From contig NZ_CP081297.1 of assembly GCF_019711355.1 (NCBI RefSeq), positions 2,191,001 to 2,255,000 on the forward strand: a stretch of 64,000 nucleotides of DNA, in the 5' to 3' direction. The notes below the pieces were generated by a model. The model was given only the letters and a program-made list of their open reading frames with translations, was not told where the DNA came from and searched no databases. Shown in pieces: positions 19,016-30,769 of this stretch (position 1 is the first letter of the stretch; every line of letters begins with the position of its first letter). Both the position numbers and the translations under genes were made by a program. Origin of the DNA: Qipengyuania psychrotolerans. Its GTDB lineage: Bacteria; Pseudomonadota; Alphaproteobacteria; Sphingomonadales; Sphingomonadaceae.

Positions 19016-19956
19016 GCCCCGGTGATGCCGATGAAATAGGATGCGAAACGTATCGTCGGCGTTTCAGCGCCAGCACGTATCCGCCGGAGCAGGGCCAAGG
19101 CCGCCATCACCGCCGCAATGACCAGCAACTGACCTGCCTCGACGCCCAGATTGAAGCTTATGAGAGCTGCCGGAACCTCGCCTTCGGGCAGGCCGATTTC
19201 GACCAAGGCTCCGGCAAATCCGAACCCGTGAAGCAGGCCGAACAGGAATGCGACCAGCCACGGCAGGCGGCGGGTCAGCGTTTCCCGTGTGCCGCGCGCT
19301 ATTTCCACGGCCAGGAACACGATTGAAAGCGCGATCAAGGCTTCGACGGGACGCTGCGGCAGACCGGCGAACCCCAAGGTCGTCGTGGCGAGTGTAATGG
19401 AATGCGCGGCCGTAAACGCTGTCGCCGCTTTCACCACGCCCCAGCTGCGCCTGACCAGCAAGACCAGTGCAATCACGAACAGCAGGTGGTCCCAGCCCAT
19501 CAGGATATGTTCGGTGCCGATCACGAAATAGCTGCGCCAGACCTGCGCACTTTGCGGCTTTGCAGCGATGATAACGGATGGGTCGGCGGCTGTGACGCGG
19601 TAAACCTGCAACGGCCGGCCAAGGGGCACGATGCGCACAATCGCATCGCCCTGTCCGGTCAGCATGGGCCATCCGATCGATTGGCCGGCGACATTGCCGC
19701 TGCACTGAACCTGCGCCCTGCCGGTGACTGCAAGCGGTGCGTTGTCGAAGCTGGGCTGGCCGAGGATTTCGCAGCTGTCAGGGATTTGCGGAATGTCTGT
19801 ACGGTCCGCTGCCGGCGAGCTGAGCGGTTGGCGCCAACCAAGCGACCAGCGGCTTTCATCGACCTGCTCAAACTGGATCGATACCGGACGTAGTTCGTCA
19901 GCCAGTGCCGGCGACGCCCACAACGCAAATAGCGCCAACGCCAGCAGGCGCATCAT
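18985..19956 (-). CDS. HupE/UreJ-family membrane protein
   Basis: This protein of about 323 residues has a cleavable signal peptide (MMRLLALALFALWASPALADE), a periplasmic domain of about 150 residues and six or so membrane helices. The histidine-rich HupE/UreJ-2 motifs are present: TEHILMGWDHLLFVIAL, TAFTAAHSITLA and LLHGFGFAGAL, which could bind or transport a metal such as nickel. It is the last gene of a three-gene operon with DUF3604 and parvulin genes and no urease or hydrogenase genes are near, so nickel supply is not established. The start overlaps the parvulin stop (ATGATG over TGA). The family is confident and the substrate open. Confidence 0.85.
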   Translation of the reverse strand: MMRLLALALFALWASPALADELRPVSIQFEQVDESRWSLGWRQPLSSPAADRTDIPQIPDSCEILGQPSFDNAPLAVTGRAQVQCSGNVAGQSIGWPMLTGQGDAIVRIVPLGRPLQVYRVTAADPSVIIAAKPQSAQVWRSYFVIGTEHILMGWDHLLFVIALVLLVRRSWGVVKAATAFTAAHSITLATTTLGFAGLPQRPVEALIALSIVFLAVEIARGTRETLTRRLPWLVAFLFGLLHGFGFAGALVEIGLPEGEVPAALISFNLGVEAGQLLVIAAVMAALALLRRIRAGAETPTIRFASYFIGITGAYWLVDRMIG

Positions 19957-20735
19957 TCGATTTCGACCGAGTAGGCGTCCCTCAAGACCTGGAATGCCTG
20001 TTCGCGGCGCGCCTGCATCGTGGTGCTGCGCCAGTCTGCTTCCACCTTTTCGCGGATCTCCTCGAAGGGCGGCGCCGATCCCTCTTCCCGCAGCGTGAGG
20101 CGCACCAGATGCCAGCCAAATCCGGATGGGACAGGACCCTGCCATCCCGGGCCAGCGGCTAATGAGGCGATCTCATCGGCGAACTGCCTGCCGAACACTT
20201 TCTCGACTTCCGCCACTGGCATCCGCTCGGCATTGCCGGGCAGGCTGATCGGCTGACCGCGAGGATCAGACTTGGCGGACGCTGCAAGGGCGGCCTGTTC
20301 ATCCTCGAAATAGACCTGTTCGAAATTCAGGACACCGCCCGTCTCGAAGTGGCCGGGATGATCAGACAGCCATTTGCGCAGGATTTCTTCGGATGGCTGT
20401 GCAACCTCGGCCTGGGCACTCGCCAGTTCATCCATCTTGCTGGCTAGGCGGCGGCGGACCACCGGATCACTCTGGTCGAGGCCAAGCCTCAGCGCCTCGC
20501 GGTAGAGCACCTCTTCGCGCACCCAGCGGTCAATCTGTGCGTCCAGTTCCGCATCGGTGGGTGGGCGGCTCATTGTCCGTTCGAAACCGAGCGCCAGCGC
20601 CGCTTGCTGTTCCTGAGTCAGGACAATCGAGCGGTTCGCCGGGTCAACAGGATCGCCCATGGCGGCAAACGCGGCCCAGATCGCGGCCCCTGCCAGAAGG
20701 AAATGCGCGAGCGGATCGCGCAGTATTTTTCGCAT
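19953..20735 (-). CDS. PpiC-type peptidyl-prolyl isomerase, membrane-anchored
   Basis: This 260-residue protein has one N-terminal membrane helix (FLLAGAAIWAAFAAM), a SurA-like helical region (PPTDAELDAQIDRWVREEVLYREALRLGLDQSDPVVRRRLASKM) and a C-terminal parvulin-like domain ending in PVPSGFGWHLVRLTLREEG. Residue matches in the parvulin core are partial, so it may act mainly as a chaperone. It overlaps both neighbours: its ATG shares an A with the DUF3604 stop, and its stop overlaps the HupE/UreJ start. It is probably a folding helper for the exported DUF3604 lipoprotein or the HupE-like protein. The start at 20735 was chosen over a longer Arg-rich extension. Confidence 0.84.
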   Translation of the reverse strand: MRKILRDPLAHFLLAGAAIWAAFAAMGDPVDPANRSIVLTQEQQAALALGFERTMSRPPTDAELDAQIDRWVREEVLYREALRLGLDQSDPVVRRRLASKMDELASAQAEVAQPSEEILRKWLSDHPGHFETGGVLNFEQVYFEDEQAALAASAKSDPRGQPISLPGNAERMPVAEVEKVFGRQFADEIASLAAGPGWQGPVPSGFGWHLVRLTLREEGSAPPFEEIREKVEADWRSTTMQARREQAFQVLRDAYSVEIE

Positions 20736-22663
20736 CACTGCATGGTTGCAGGCCCGCCGCCCGCTTCGCTGCGTGGCCGCAGCCACACGGGCGAGGAATA
20801 GGCGCGTTCCTGCACCACATTGGCCTCGATCACGTCATCAGGCAGGCTCAGGCCGAAACGCTTCGCATCGTAAAGCACCCAGGTCGGAGTCGGGATTTCG
20901 AGCACCCTGACATAATAGAAAGCGCGCTGTCCGGGGCGATAATCGGGATCGGTCCAGGCTTTGCGCAGCTCGGCCGCACCGATCGAATTTTCATACGTCG
21001 CTTCGGCGCGGTTTACCGTATCGCCAACGAATGGGACCGGCGAATTGGACGCACCGTCCATCTCGCGCTCGCTCCAGGCGATGTCGTAGACTTTTTCCTG
21101 GGCGTTGCCGCTGCCATCGACCCAGCCTTTGACGATTTGCACCCGGTCGAGGTTCGCCCCGTCAGGATCCTTCAAGGCGCTGACGAGGAAAGTGGGCGCC
21201 GTGCCCTGATCTTCCAGCTCGCCGCCCATGGGCACGCCCCGGCCATAGCCGGCACGCACCCAGTCACCTGCCCAATCGCCATCGGAAAAGTCGAAGCCGG
21301 CGAACAGGCGCACGGTCATGCGCGGCCCGGTGGTTGCATAGACTTCTCGCCGCATGAAGGCATCGAAGATTTCCGCCCGAGTGTTGCCGCGCGCCCATGC
21401 TGCCGCGTAGCCGCCGGCAAGGTAGTGCCAGCCGAAACGTCCTTCACGCGTGCCGAGGTTTTGCGGCCTCATTGCGCGATCAGCGCGGGGTTCATTGCCA
21501 GTGTGCTTGCCGAAGAAGTTATCTTCGTCGCCCGTGGCCAGGGCAGTGTGGCTGTCAGTCGAGCCGATCATGCCGAACGCATAGGGATTCACGCCCAATT
21601 GCTGTTCCAGCGTAAGCCCGCGAAGCAGGGCAGAACGCACGTAACTTCCGGCAAACATATCAGGGCTCGTTTTCGCGGTGAGCGGAAGATTGCCCAGATC
21701 CCAGCCAGCATCCCCGTATCCGGCAAATTCATCGTTCGGCGAGAGGAAGGGGTGCGTTTCACTGTCACCCTTGATCTGGGTGGCCTCCACCACCGGCTCG
21801 AGGCGCGCACGGCGCCGCGCATACTCCGCGCTCATCGCGCCGCCATCGGGTCCGGTCAGCTCGAACATCATGCCGTTCGACAGGTTGGAATTATGCGGAA
21901 TGGCGAGCACTTTTCCGCCCGTGCTTTCTTCGTAGCCGTCCATGTAATCCCATAGCGAGGACACATCATTGTCGATGCCAGGATAGGGAAGCACCTTTCC
22001 GGTCTTGGCACTGCCATCGCGGAACATCACGACGCGGTGCAGATTGTTGCCGCCCGGCATGAGGGTCCATTCAAATCCTGCGAAAGCGGTGAAGGTGCCT
22101 GGCTCGTTATAACGGTCGAGCAGGCCAAGATGCCGATCCCACAGGTCGCGCGTGGCTTTTGCCTGCCGGACCGGGTCGCGAAATGCTTCGGGTATTTCGT
22201 TATTCGCAGCGGCGGTAATCAGTTCGCCAACCGCCCGCGTCGACTGGTCCGGGCTTTCGTGCATCATGTCGCGCCAGCGCCGCAACGTGGGATCGCGCAC
22301 CATCATGCGCGGCGCGTCATATAGCCGCCGGGTGGCGCCCATCGCGTCGGAGTGATCGGCGATTACGAGAAAGTCGAGCGGCCGGGCGAGCTTCGCGCTC
22401 ATCCCGGTGGTTGCGGTTACCTCCTCACCCCGAGCGAATTTCAACGCATCTTCCGGACCCAGGCGGACGCCGAAACCAAACGCATCTACCGAGACATCAG
22501 TGTGGAGGTGCGTATCGCCCCAGTACGGCCGATCAGGAAATTCAGCGAGTTCGATCGTATCGGCGCCATCACCGCGCTGCGCCTCGCTAGCGTCGCCCGC
22601 TCCGGCCACGTCGCAGCCCGCCAATGCAAATGCCGCGGCAATCAGTCCGATCCGGTAATCCAT
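20735..22663 (-). CDS. DUF3604 lipoprotein (PHP-like metal-dependent hydrolase)
   Basis: This 642-residue predicted lipoprotein has the signal MDYRIGLIAAAFALAGC. The DUF3604 core starts YWGDTHLHTDVSVDAF with an HxH metal motif, continues with LVIADHSDAMG and HNSNLSNG, and ends with metal-site-like IGSTDSHTAL and YVRVLEIPTPTW. This layout is related to PHP-domain phosphoesterases, but the substrate is not known. ATG 22663 has AGGGG upstream and gives a clean lipobox; the longer frame does not. It heads an operon with a parvulin and a HupE/UreJ protein. The family is confident. Confidence 0.88.
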   Translation of the reverse strand: MDYRIGLIAAAFALAGCDVAGAGDASEAQRGDGADTIELAEFPDRPYWGDTHLHTDVSVDAFGFGVRLGPEDALKFARGEEVTATTGMSAKLARPLDFLVIADHSDAMGATRRLYDAPRMMVRDPTLRRWRDMMHESPDQSTRAVGELITAAANNEIPEAFRDPVRQAKATRDLWDRHLGLLDRYNEPGTFTAFAGFEWTLMPGGNNLHRVVMFRDGSAKTGKVLPYPGIDNDVSSLWDYMDGYEESTGGKVLAIPHNSNLSNGMMFELTGPDGGAMSAEYARRRARLEPVVEATQIKGDSETHPFLSPNDEFAGYGDAGWDLGNLPLTAKTSPDMFAGSYVRSALLRGLTLEQQLGVNPYAFGMIGSTDSHTALATGDEDNFFGKHTGNEPRADRAMRPQNLGTREGRFGWHYLAGGYAAAWARGNTRAEIFDAFMRREVYATTGPRMTVRLFAGFDFSDGDWAGDWVRAGYGRGVPMGGELEDQGTAPTFLVSALKDPDGANLDRVQIVKGWVDGSGNAQEKVYDIAWSEREMDGASNSPVPFVGDTVNRAEATYENSIGAAELRKAWTDPDYRPGQRAFYYVRVLEIPTPTWVLYDAKRFGLSLPDDVIEANVVQERAYSSPVWLRPRSEAGGGPATMQ

Positions 22664-22714
22664 GGCATTTCCCCTCGCCTCTGCGGGAGATGTGCCGGAC
22701 AAACTCCGATCAGG

Positions 22715-23371
22715 TCAAGCTACTGCTCGATAATGAATGGTTCCGATGGCAGCCATACCGCCCGAGCCGCCTTCTTCACCGGACGAATAATAGTAATATG
22801 TGCCCCCGCCCAGCGCGGCCATGGCCAGCACGAAAGCCGCCAGCATCACGAACCCGTCGCGCACGATCAGCGCAAGTCCGATGGCAGCGATCGCCAGCAT
22901 CGGCGCGCTGCTGGCAAAAGGCAGCACTTCCAGCGGCGGCACGGTGCAGCACAGCAGGATCACCACTGCTGCAGCGACCTTGACCCACACGCCTTCTGTA
23001 ATGAACTCAAGACGCCCATGGCTGTGTTCATCCAGCCAGTGCGCAAGGCCGCGTAGCTTGGCGATACCCTTGTGCAGCTTCTTGCTCGTGACGGCGCGGT
23101 TCTGGAGGAACTGCGGCATCCAGATGTGGTCCGTGCCGAACAGGAGTTGCACTGCGACCAGCGCGATGACGACTGCGAGAAAGGTCGGCACGCCGGGAAT
23201 CCCGCCGACCGGGGTTATCTCCAGCAGCGCGGGAAGCATGATGAACGGCCCGAAGCTGCGCCCGCCGAAATCGTCGAGAACATCGCCAATCCGGACGTGG
23301 TCGCCCTTTGCGGCCAGATCGTCGAGCTCGCCAAGTACGTCTTCAACGCCTTCGGGTTCGTGATTGCGCAT
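22715..23371 (-). CDS. exoD: ExoD-family exopolysaccharide synthesis protein
   Basis: This 218-residue integral membrane protein matches the ExoD pattern: a soluble N terminus (VRIGDVLDDFGGRSFGPFIMLPALLEITPVGGIPGVPTFLAVVIALVAVQLLFG), the short motif HIWMPQFLQNRAV, and three C-terminal helices with the pattern LLCCTVPPLEVLPFASSAPMLAIAAIGLALIVRDG. ExoD is needed for normal succinoglycan production and stress tolerance in rhizobia; the molecular function is unknown. No polysaccharide genes flank it here. The C terminus (YYYYSSGEEGGSGG) is polar and variable. Confidence 0.86.
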   Translation of the reverse strand: MRNHEPEGVEDVLGELDDLAAKGDHVRIGDVLDDFGGRSFGPFIMLPALLEITPVGGIPGVPTFLAVVIALVAVQLLFGTDHIWMPQFLQNRAVTSKKLHKGIAKLRGLAHWLDEHSHGRLEFITEGVWVKVAAAVVILLCCTVPPLEVLPFASSAPMLAIAAIGLALIVRDGFVMLAAFVLAMAALGGGTYYYYSSGEEGGSGGMAAIGTIHYRAVA

Positions 23372-23414
23372 GCCTTCTCCCCAATCGGGATCAACGCACG
23401 GAAGCGAAAAAAGG

Positions 23415-23876
23415 CTATGCGGCGGAAGCAGTTGCCTTCTTCAGCAGGGCAGAACGCTCGCACCGGCACACCACTTCGCCGCGCTGGTTCACAGCTTCAT
23501 GAAGGAAGGTGACGATGCCGGTATCGGGCCGCGATTTGCTTTCACGCAGGCCGATCACCTCGCTTGTCGCATGCAGCGTATCGCCGATGAAAACCGGCTT
23601 GGGCATCACCAGCTTGTCATAGCCGAGATTGGCCACGAGCGTACCGAGCGTGGTGTCCCCGACGCTAAGCCCCACCATCAGCGAAAACGTGAAGGTCCCG
23701 TTGACCAGGATCTGGCCGAACTCGCTTGCCTTCGCCGCTTCCACGTCGAGGTGGAGCGGCTGGGGGTTGTGGGTCATCACGGTGAAGAACAAATTGTCCG
23801 CTTCTGTCACCGTGCGGCGGATTTCATGGGTCAGCTTGTCGCCGATTTCCCATTCGTCGAAATGTCTGCCTGCCAT
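23415..23876 (-). CDS. MaoC-like (hot-dog fold) hydratase/dehydratase
   Basis: This 153-residue single hot-dog domain has the hydratase-2 like motif [14 protein letters not shown]. His is present, while the usual Asp of D-x4-H is Asn, as in mesaconyl-CoA/MaoC-like branches. [22 protein letters not shown] and [26 protein letters not shown] complete the family pattern. It probably hydrates or dehydrates an acyl-CoA. ATG 23876 overlaps the aldehyde dehydrogenase stop by one base, so it is coupled to that gene and to the CaiB-type gene upstream, forming one acyl-CoA/aldehyde catabolic operon. The family is confident and the substrate unknown. Confidence 0.86.
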   Translation of the reverse strand: MAGRHFDEWEIGDKLTHEIRRTVTEADNLFFTVMTHNPQPLHLDVEAAKASEFGQILVNGTFTFSLMVGLSVGDTTLGTLVANLGYDKLVMPKPVFIGDTLHATSEVIGLRESKSRPDTGIVTFLHEAVNQRGEVVCRCERSALLKKATASAA

Positions 23877-25294
23877 CAGCCGTGCCCCATGACCGCTTTC
23901 ACTTCGAGGAAGTCGTGGAAGCCCCATTCGCCCCATTCGCGGCCATTGCCCGATTGCTTGTAACCGCCGAATGCCGCGTTGAGATCATAGCCGCCGTTGA
24001 TCGCGACCCGGCCAGCTCGAATGCGCTTGGCAAGGCCGCGGGCAAGCTCGATGTCTTCGCCGGTGATCGCACTGGCCAGACCATATGGAGTGTCGTTCGC
24101 GATGCGGATTGCATCGTCATAATCATCATAGCCAAGGATGCAGAGCACGGGGCCGAAGATCTCTTCGCGGGCGATGGTCATGTCGTTGTCGACATCGGCA
24201 AATACCGTCGGCTTCACATAGTGTCCGGTTTCCAGCCCGTCCGGCTTTCCGGGTCCGCCAGCGACCAGCGTGGCACCTTCTTCGATACCCTTCTCGATCA
24301 GGCCCTGGATCTTGTCCCACTGCGCCTTCGATACGACCGGACCGATCGTGGCATTGCCCTTGGGATCGCCGGGGATGACGCCTTCGGCGGCTTCTTTCGC
24401 CGCTGCCTTGGCTTCTTCCATGCGGGCATGGGGCACCAGCATCCGGCTGGGCGCGGTGCAGGTCTGGCCCGAATTGCCCATCATCGCGGTAGTGCCCTTC
24501 ATTACCGACTGCGTGAACACGCTGTCGTCGAGCACGATGTTCGGGCTCTTGCCGCCCAGTTCCTGCGCCACACGCTTGACCGTGGGCGCGGCATTCTGCG
24601 CAATTGCGATACCGGCACGCGTCGATCCGGTGAAGCTGACCATGTCGATATCGGGATGGCCCGAAATTGCCTCACCCACGCCCGGACCATCGCCGTTGAT
24701 GAGATTGAAGACACCCGCGGGCACGCCTGCGGCATCCATGATCTCGGCAAAAATATAAGCATCGAACGGCGCGATTTCCGAAGGCTTGAGCACCATCGTA
24801 CAGCCAGTCGCCAGCGCCGGGAAAACCTTGCAGGCAATCTGGTTGAGCGGCCAGTTCCACGGGGTGATCATTCCCACCACGCCGATCGGCTCCCACACGT
24901 GCAGTGTCGGACCGTCCTGACGTTCGAAATCGAAAGCTTCGAGAACTTCGATAGCCTTCTGGCAATGACCAGCCAGCAGCCCGACATGGGGGCCGTTTGC
25001 CAGGCTCATCGGCGCGCCCATTTCATCGCTGACGGCCAGGGCGAGGTCCTCCTTGCGGTTTTCGATTTCCGCCTGGATAGCGCGCAGCAGGGTCAGCCGC
25101 TCTTCCTTGCTGGTCTGGCTGAAGGTTTCGAATGCGCGGCGAGCAGCCACCACCGCCTTGTCGACATCGGCCTTGGTGCCGAAGCTAATGTGGCCGATCG
25201 TTTCCTCGGTCGCGGGGTTCTCGACCTCGACCGTATTGGCTTCGACCGGATCGACCCACTGGCCGTCGATGTAAAATTTGGTGCAATCGCGCAT
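23876..25294 (-). CDS. NAD(P)-dependent aldehyde dehydrogenase
   Basis: This is a 472-residue ALDH-superfamily enzyme. The catalytic Cys lies in [13 protein letters not shown] and the general base Glu in [14 protein letters not shown]. The cofactor motifs are [31 protein letters not shown] and FTGSTRAGI. The C-terminal [21 protein letters not shown] is standard. The substrate cannot be told. GGAGAG six bases before ATG 25294 fixes the start. It lies 26 bases after the CaiB-like gene and overlaps the MaoC-like gene. The call is confident at the family level. Confidence 0.92.
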   Translation of the reverse strand: MRDCTKFYIDGQWVDPVEANTVEVENPATEETIGHISFGTKADVDKAVVAARRAFETFSQTSKEERLTLLRAIQAEIENRKEDLALAVSDEMGAPMSLANGPHVGLLAGHCQKAIEVLEAFDFERQDGPTLHVWEPIGVVGMITPWNWPLNQIACKVFPALATGCTMVLKPSEIAPFDAYIFAEIMDAAGVPAGVFNLINGDGPGVGEAISGHPDIDMVSFTGSTRAGIAIAQNAAPTVKRVAQELGGKSPNIVLDDSVFTQSVMKGTTAMMGNSGQTCTAPSRMLVPHARMEEAKAAAKEAAEGVIPGDPKGNATIGPVVSKAQWDKIQGLIEKGIEEGATLVAGGPGKPDGLETGHYVKPTVFADVDNDMTIAREEIFGPVLCILGYDDYDDAIRIANDTPYGLASAITGEDIELARGLAKRIRAGRVAINGGYDLNAAFGGYKQSGNGREWGEWGFHDFLEVKAVMGHG

Positions 25295-25320
25295 CGGTAT
25301 CTCTCCTTTGCGCGAAGCCA

Positions 25321-26409
25321 TTAACTCCCTTCGGCCCAGCGCGCCACCACCTCTTCACCGTCCTGTGCACTGTCACGGATTACGCCCGGTGTGCGGTCGA
25401 AACGCGGAGCAGGTGCAGTGTGCCACCTGCCGCCATGTTCGACGAAGGCTTCGCGCGCCTTCATGTGCGGGTGATCCTTCGCTTCGTCGAGCGGGACGAC
25501 GGGCGCGTAACAGGCATCGGTGCCTTCGAGCAATTCGGTCCATTCGGCCTGCGTTTTCGTGGCAAACAGCTTGGCCAGACGCTCGGTATAATCGTCCCAG
25601 TTCGCAGGGTTCATCTGACCCTCGCGCAGTTCGGCGGGAGCGTCAGCCCGCTCCAGAAGCTCGGCATAGAACTGCGGCTCGATTGCGCCGACGCTGATGT
25701 CCTTGCCGTCCTTGCAGGCGTAACAGCGGTAGAAATGCGCTGCGCCGCCAAGCAGGCCCGCGCCGCGCTGGGTAGTGCGCAAGGCGCTGTGCGGCTGTCC
25801 GTAGAAAAAGCTCATCAGGCTGGTGACGCCGTCAACGATTGCGGCGTCGACCACCTGCCCCTTACCGCTCGACTGACGCTCGAACAGCGCGGCGAGGATA
25901 CCCATCGCGCAATACATCGAGCCGCCGCCGAAATCGCCCACGAGATTTTGCGGCGGGATAGGCAATTCGCCCTTTGCGCCAATGGAATCGAGCGCGCCGG
26001 TGATGGCGATATAATTGAGATCGTGGCCGGCAGCCTGCGCCAGCGGGCCGTCCTGCCCCCAGCCGGTCATGCGCGCATAGATCAGCCGCGGATTGGCAGC
26101 GAGTACGTCGTCAGGCCCCAGCCCAAGCCGCTCCATCACACCGGGCCGAAAGCCTTCGACCAGCACATCGGCGTGCTTCAGCGCTTCGAGGACGAACTTC
26201 TTCCCCTCGTCGCTTTTCAGGTCGACTGCCGCGCGGTGACGGGCGCGTTCGACTACGGGGTTCATCGGCTGATGGCCGGGGCGTTCGATACGCACCACCT
26301 CGGCGCCGAGGTCGGCCAGCATCATCGCGACGTGCGGTCCGGGGCCGATACCTTGAAATTCGACGACCTTGAGCCCTGTCAGCGGTCCGTTTGCAGCCTG
26401 ATGGCCCAT
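25321..26409 (-). CDS. Alpha-methylacyl-CoA racemase-like CoA transferase (CaiB/BaiF)
   Basis: This is a 362-residue family III CoA-transferase. It has GLKVVEFQGIGPGPHVAMMLADLGAEVVRIERPG at the N terminus, FRPGVMERLGLGPDDV, GHDLNYIAITGAL and NLVGDFGGGSMYCAMG. The Asp of DFGGG and the His of GHDLNY are the catalytic residues of AMACR-type racemases, making racemase more likely than CoA transfer. It would epimerise 2-methyl-branched acyl-CoA before beta-oxidation, consistent with the hydratase and dehydrogenase genes after it. AGGAGAG before ATG 26409 supports the start. It heads the three-gene operon. Confidence 0.88.
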   Translation of the reverse strand: MGHQAANGPLTGLKVVEFQGIGPGPHVAMMLADLGAEVVRIERPGHQPMNPVVERARHRAAVDLKSDEGKKFVLEALKHADVLVEGFRPGVMERLGLGPDDVLAANPRLIYARMTGWGQDGPLAQAAGHDLNYIAITGALDSIGAKGELPIPPQNLVGDFGGGSMYCAMGILAALFERQSSGKGQVVDAAIVDGVTSLMSFFYGQPHSALRTTQRGAGLLGGAAHFYRCYACKDGKDISVGAIEPQFYAELLERADAPAELREGQMNPANWDDYTERLAKLFATKTQAEWTELLEGTDACYAPVVPLDEAKDHPHMKAREAFVEHGGRWHTAPAPRFDRTPGVIRDSAQDGEEVVARWAEGS

Positions 26410-26476
26410 GATTCTCTCTCCTGTTTCTCGCCCGCGAAACAAGGGGAAACGGTTCGCAATTGCAACGCTTTTTGGC

Positions 26477-27472
26477 TCAGCCGCCGGTTACGCTCATGTG
26501 GCGGGCGGTGGCTGGCTCTGCGCGGGCGATGTCGAAATCGTGCCGTTTGGGCTTGCCGCCAAGCAGCTGGTCCAAGGCTTCATCGAGAGCACCGGGCGTA
26601 CCGGTGCGCATGACATCGCGCAGTTCGACCTTCTGGTCGTGGCCCAGGCAGCCATAAACCGTGCCCGTCGCGGCAATCCGGATGCGGTTGCAGGACGCAC
26701 AGAAATTGTCGCTGAGAGGGGTGATGAAGCCAACGCGCGCGCCGGTTTCGGCAATATCGAAGTAGCGTGAAGGTCCGCCTGTGCGGTGCAGCGAAGGCAG
26801 CAGTGTCAGCTCACGCTCAAGCACATCGCGTGCGGCGGCCAGTGGGAGATAGGTATCGGCCCGGTCGCCCTCGACCTGGCCAAGCGGCATGGTCTCGATC
26901 AGCGAAAGATCACACCCTCGCGCACCGCACCAGCGCGCCATATCGGCAAACTCGCCATCATTCACACCGCGCATGGCGACCATGTTGATCTTCACTGACA
27001 TGCCGGCAGCGCGGGCCGCATCGATCCCGGCGATCACTTTGCCCACATTCCCGCCGCGAGTGATGGCCGCAAATTTTTCCGCGTCGAGCGTGTCCATGCT
27101 GACATTGATGCGTTCGATACCGGCGCGGCGCAGTTCGCCTGCCATGCCCGGCAGCAAGACACCGTTGGTCGTCAGCGTGAGTTCGCCCAACCCCTCGCTT
27201 CGCAGCGATCCGAGCATATGCGCCAGACCTGCAAACCCTCGCCTGACCAGCGGCTCGCCCCCCGTCAGGCGGATGCGCCTGACCCCGCGCGCGACAAGGT
27301 GGCGGGCAAGGTCGGCAATTTCTTCCAGCGTCAGCAAATCGCGGCGCGGAAGGAACTGCATATCCTCGGCCATGCAATAGGTGCAGCGAAGATTGCAGCG
27401 GTCCGTTACCGAAATCCGGACATAGTCGATCGTGCGGCCATGGGCGTCGATCATCGGGGCGGTTTCGGACAT
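26477..27472 (-). CDS. moaA: GTP 3',8-cyclase MoaA
   Basis: This 331-residue radical SAM enzyme makes 3',8-cH2GTP, the first step of molybdenum cofactor synthesis. The first cluster motif is CNLRCTYC (Cys26, 30, 33), followed by the SAM motif TGGEPLVR. The second cluster comes from Cys in NFCASCNRIRIAATGTVYGC. The C terminus ends in the flexible Gly-Gly tail (SVTGG) needed for activity. It is encoded 24 bases after moeA on the same strand, so Moco genes are grouped. The call is certain. Confidence 0.96.
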   Translation of the reverse strand: MSETAPMIDAHGRTIDYVRISVTDRCNLRCTYCMAEDMQFLPRRDLLTLEEIADLARHLVARGVRRIRLTGGEPLVRRGFAGLAHMLGSLRSEGLGELTLTTNGVLLPGMAGELRRAGIERINVSMDTLDAEKFAAITRGGNVGKVIAGIDAARAAGMSVKINMVAMRGVNDGEFADMARWCGARGCDLSLIETMPLGQVEGDRADTYLPLAAARDVLERELTLLPSLHRTGGPSRYFDIAETGARVGFITPLSDNFCASCNRIRIAATGTVYGCLGHDQKVELRDVMRTGTPGALDEALDQLLGGKPKRHDFDIARAEPATARHMSVTGG

Positions 27473-27496
27473 ACCCCGACCTTTAATGACGCCGCT

Positions 27497-28682
27497 TCAA
27501 AAGTCGAGCGCAGCGATCGTCTCTCCCTTGCCCGCTTCCACCGATCCGCCCGGCTGACGCAGCAACACGTCCGCCGCTGCCAGTGCCGCCTGCGCACCCG
27601 ATTGCTGGTTCGCAAAGGGTTCGGCTTTGCGGTCGACGAGCCTGCCCCTGCCAAAATGTTCGCGCGGCCCGGGCGCGGGCATCGAAGACAGGAGCTCAAG
27701 TTCCTTCCAGACCAGCGCGTCATCATATTCCCCACCTGCCAGGGCAGTCAGCAGGGGAGCCAGGAACAGGCGCGCTGTGACCATTGCAGACGTCGGATTT
27801 CCCGGCAGGCCCAGTACAAACCGGCCCTTCGCGTCCTTTGCGCACCAGACCGGCTTGCCAGGACGCATTGCCACCTTGGCAAACAGCGTTTCAAAACCTC
27901 CGCCCGCGATGCTGGACGAAGCAAAGTCACGTTCGCCGACAGACGCGCCGCCAACCATGACCAGCACATCGCATGAGGACAGCAAACTGCCAGCCGCCTG
28001 CGCAATTTTTGCCGGGTCGTCGGCGCAGATTTCATGCCCCGCGATCTCTGCACCATAGTTCCTGGAAAGCGCGGCAAGAGCCAGTGAGATGCTGTCGGGG
28101 ATGCTGCCCTCGATGTCGGGGGACTTCCCCGGCGCAACCAGCTCGTCTCCGGTGGCAAGGATAGCGACGCGCGGTTTTCCCCACACGCTCAGGCTGGCCT
28201 GCCCCGCTGCTGCGGCCGCGACCATCTGGCGCGGACCGAGCATGGCGCCCCGTTCGAGCAGGATATCACCTTCGCTGAAATCGGAACCGCGCGGCCTGAT
28301 GTGCCGCGCCTCACTGAACTCTCCCGTGAGGCGCATGATATCGCCTTCCCGCTCGACAATTTCCTGCACGATGACCCAGTCGGCACCTTGGGGTACGGGC
28401 GCGCCAGTGAAGATACGAACGGCCTCGCCTTCCTCGACGGATAGTCCGGGCGGTGACCCGGCATAGGATGTGCCTACAACTGACAGGGGTGCGTGCAGAT
28501 CACCGTTCCGAACCGCATAGCCGTCCATCGCGGAAACATCGCTTCGCGGCGCATCGATGCGGGCCGCCACATCCCCCGCCAACCGGTGGCCAGACGCCTC
28601 TGCCAGCGATATCTCCACCGCTTCCAGCGGCCGCGCCGCGCCGCGCAATATCGCGCTTGCCTCGTCGAAAGTGATCACACTG

Positions 28683-28702
<20 letters not shown>
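27497..28702 (-). CDS. moeA: Molybdopterin molybdenumtransferase MoeA
   Basis: This 401-residue enzyme inserts molybdate into adenylylated molybdopterin. Family motifs are [50 protein letters not shown] and [10 protein letters not shown]. Domains I-IV are all present at normal length. Its start lies inside the last codons of acs (20-base overlap), so acs-moeA-moaA is likely one transcript even though acs is not a Moco gene. The call is certain. Confidence 0.95.
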
Positions 28703-30635
<1,933 letters not shown>

Positions 30636-30769
30636 CAATCCTCGCCGTGGCTCTCACAAGCTTCGGTGATGTCACAGGAGATCGGGTGGACGCAAGCAGC
30701 AGCTAGCGGGAAGAGGGGCCGGTCGGCCCGGGCGGGAGGTAATCGCCCGGGCCATCGGATAAGCCTTGG

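Noticed and set aside
20393..21955. A 520-residue open frame antisense to the DUF3604 and parvulin genes.
   Set aside because: It is a shadow of confident genes, with no start context and no domain.
23882..25324. A 480-residue open frame antisense to the aldehyde dehydrogenase.
   Set aside because: It mirrors the real gene almost exactly, has no recognisable motif, and the sense strand has all ALDH motifs.
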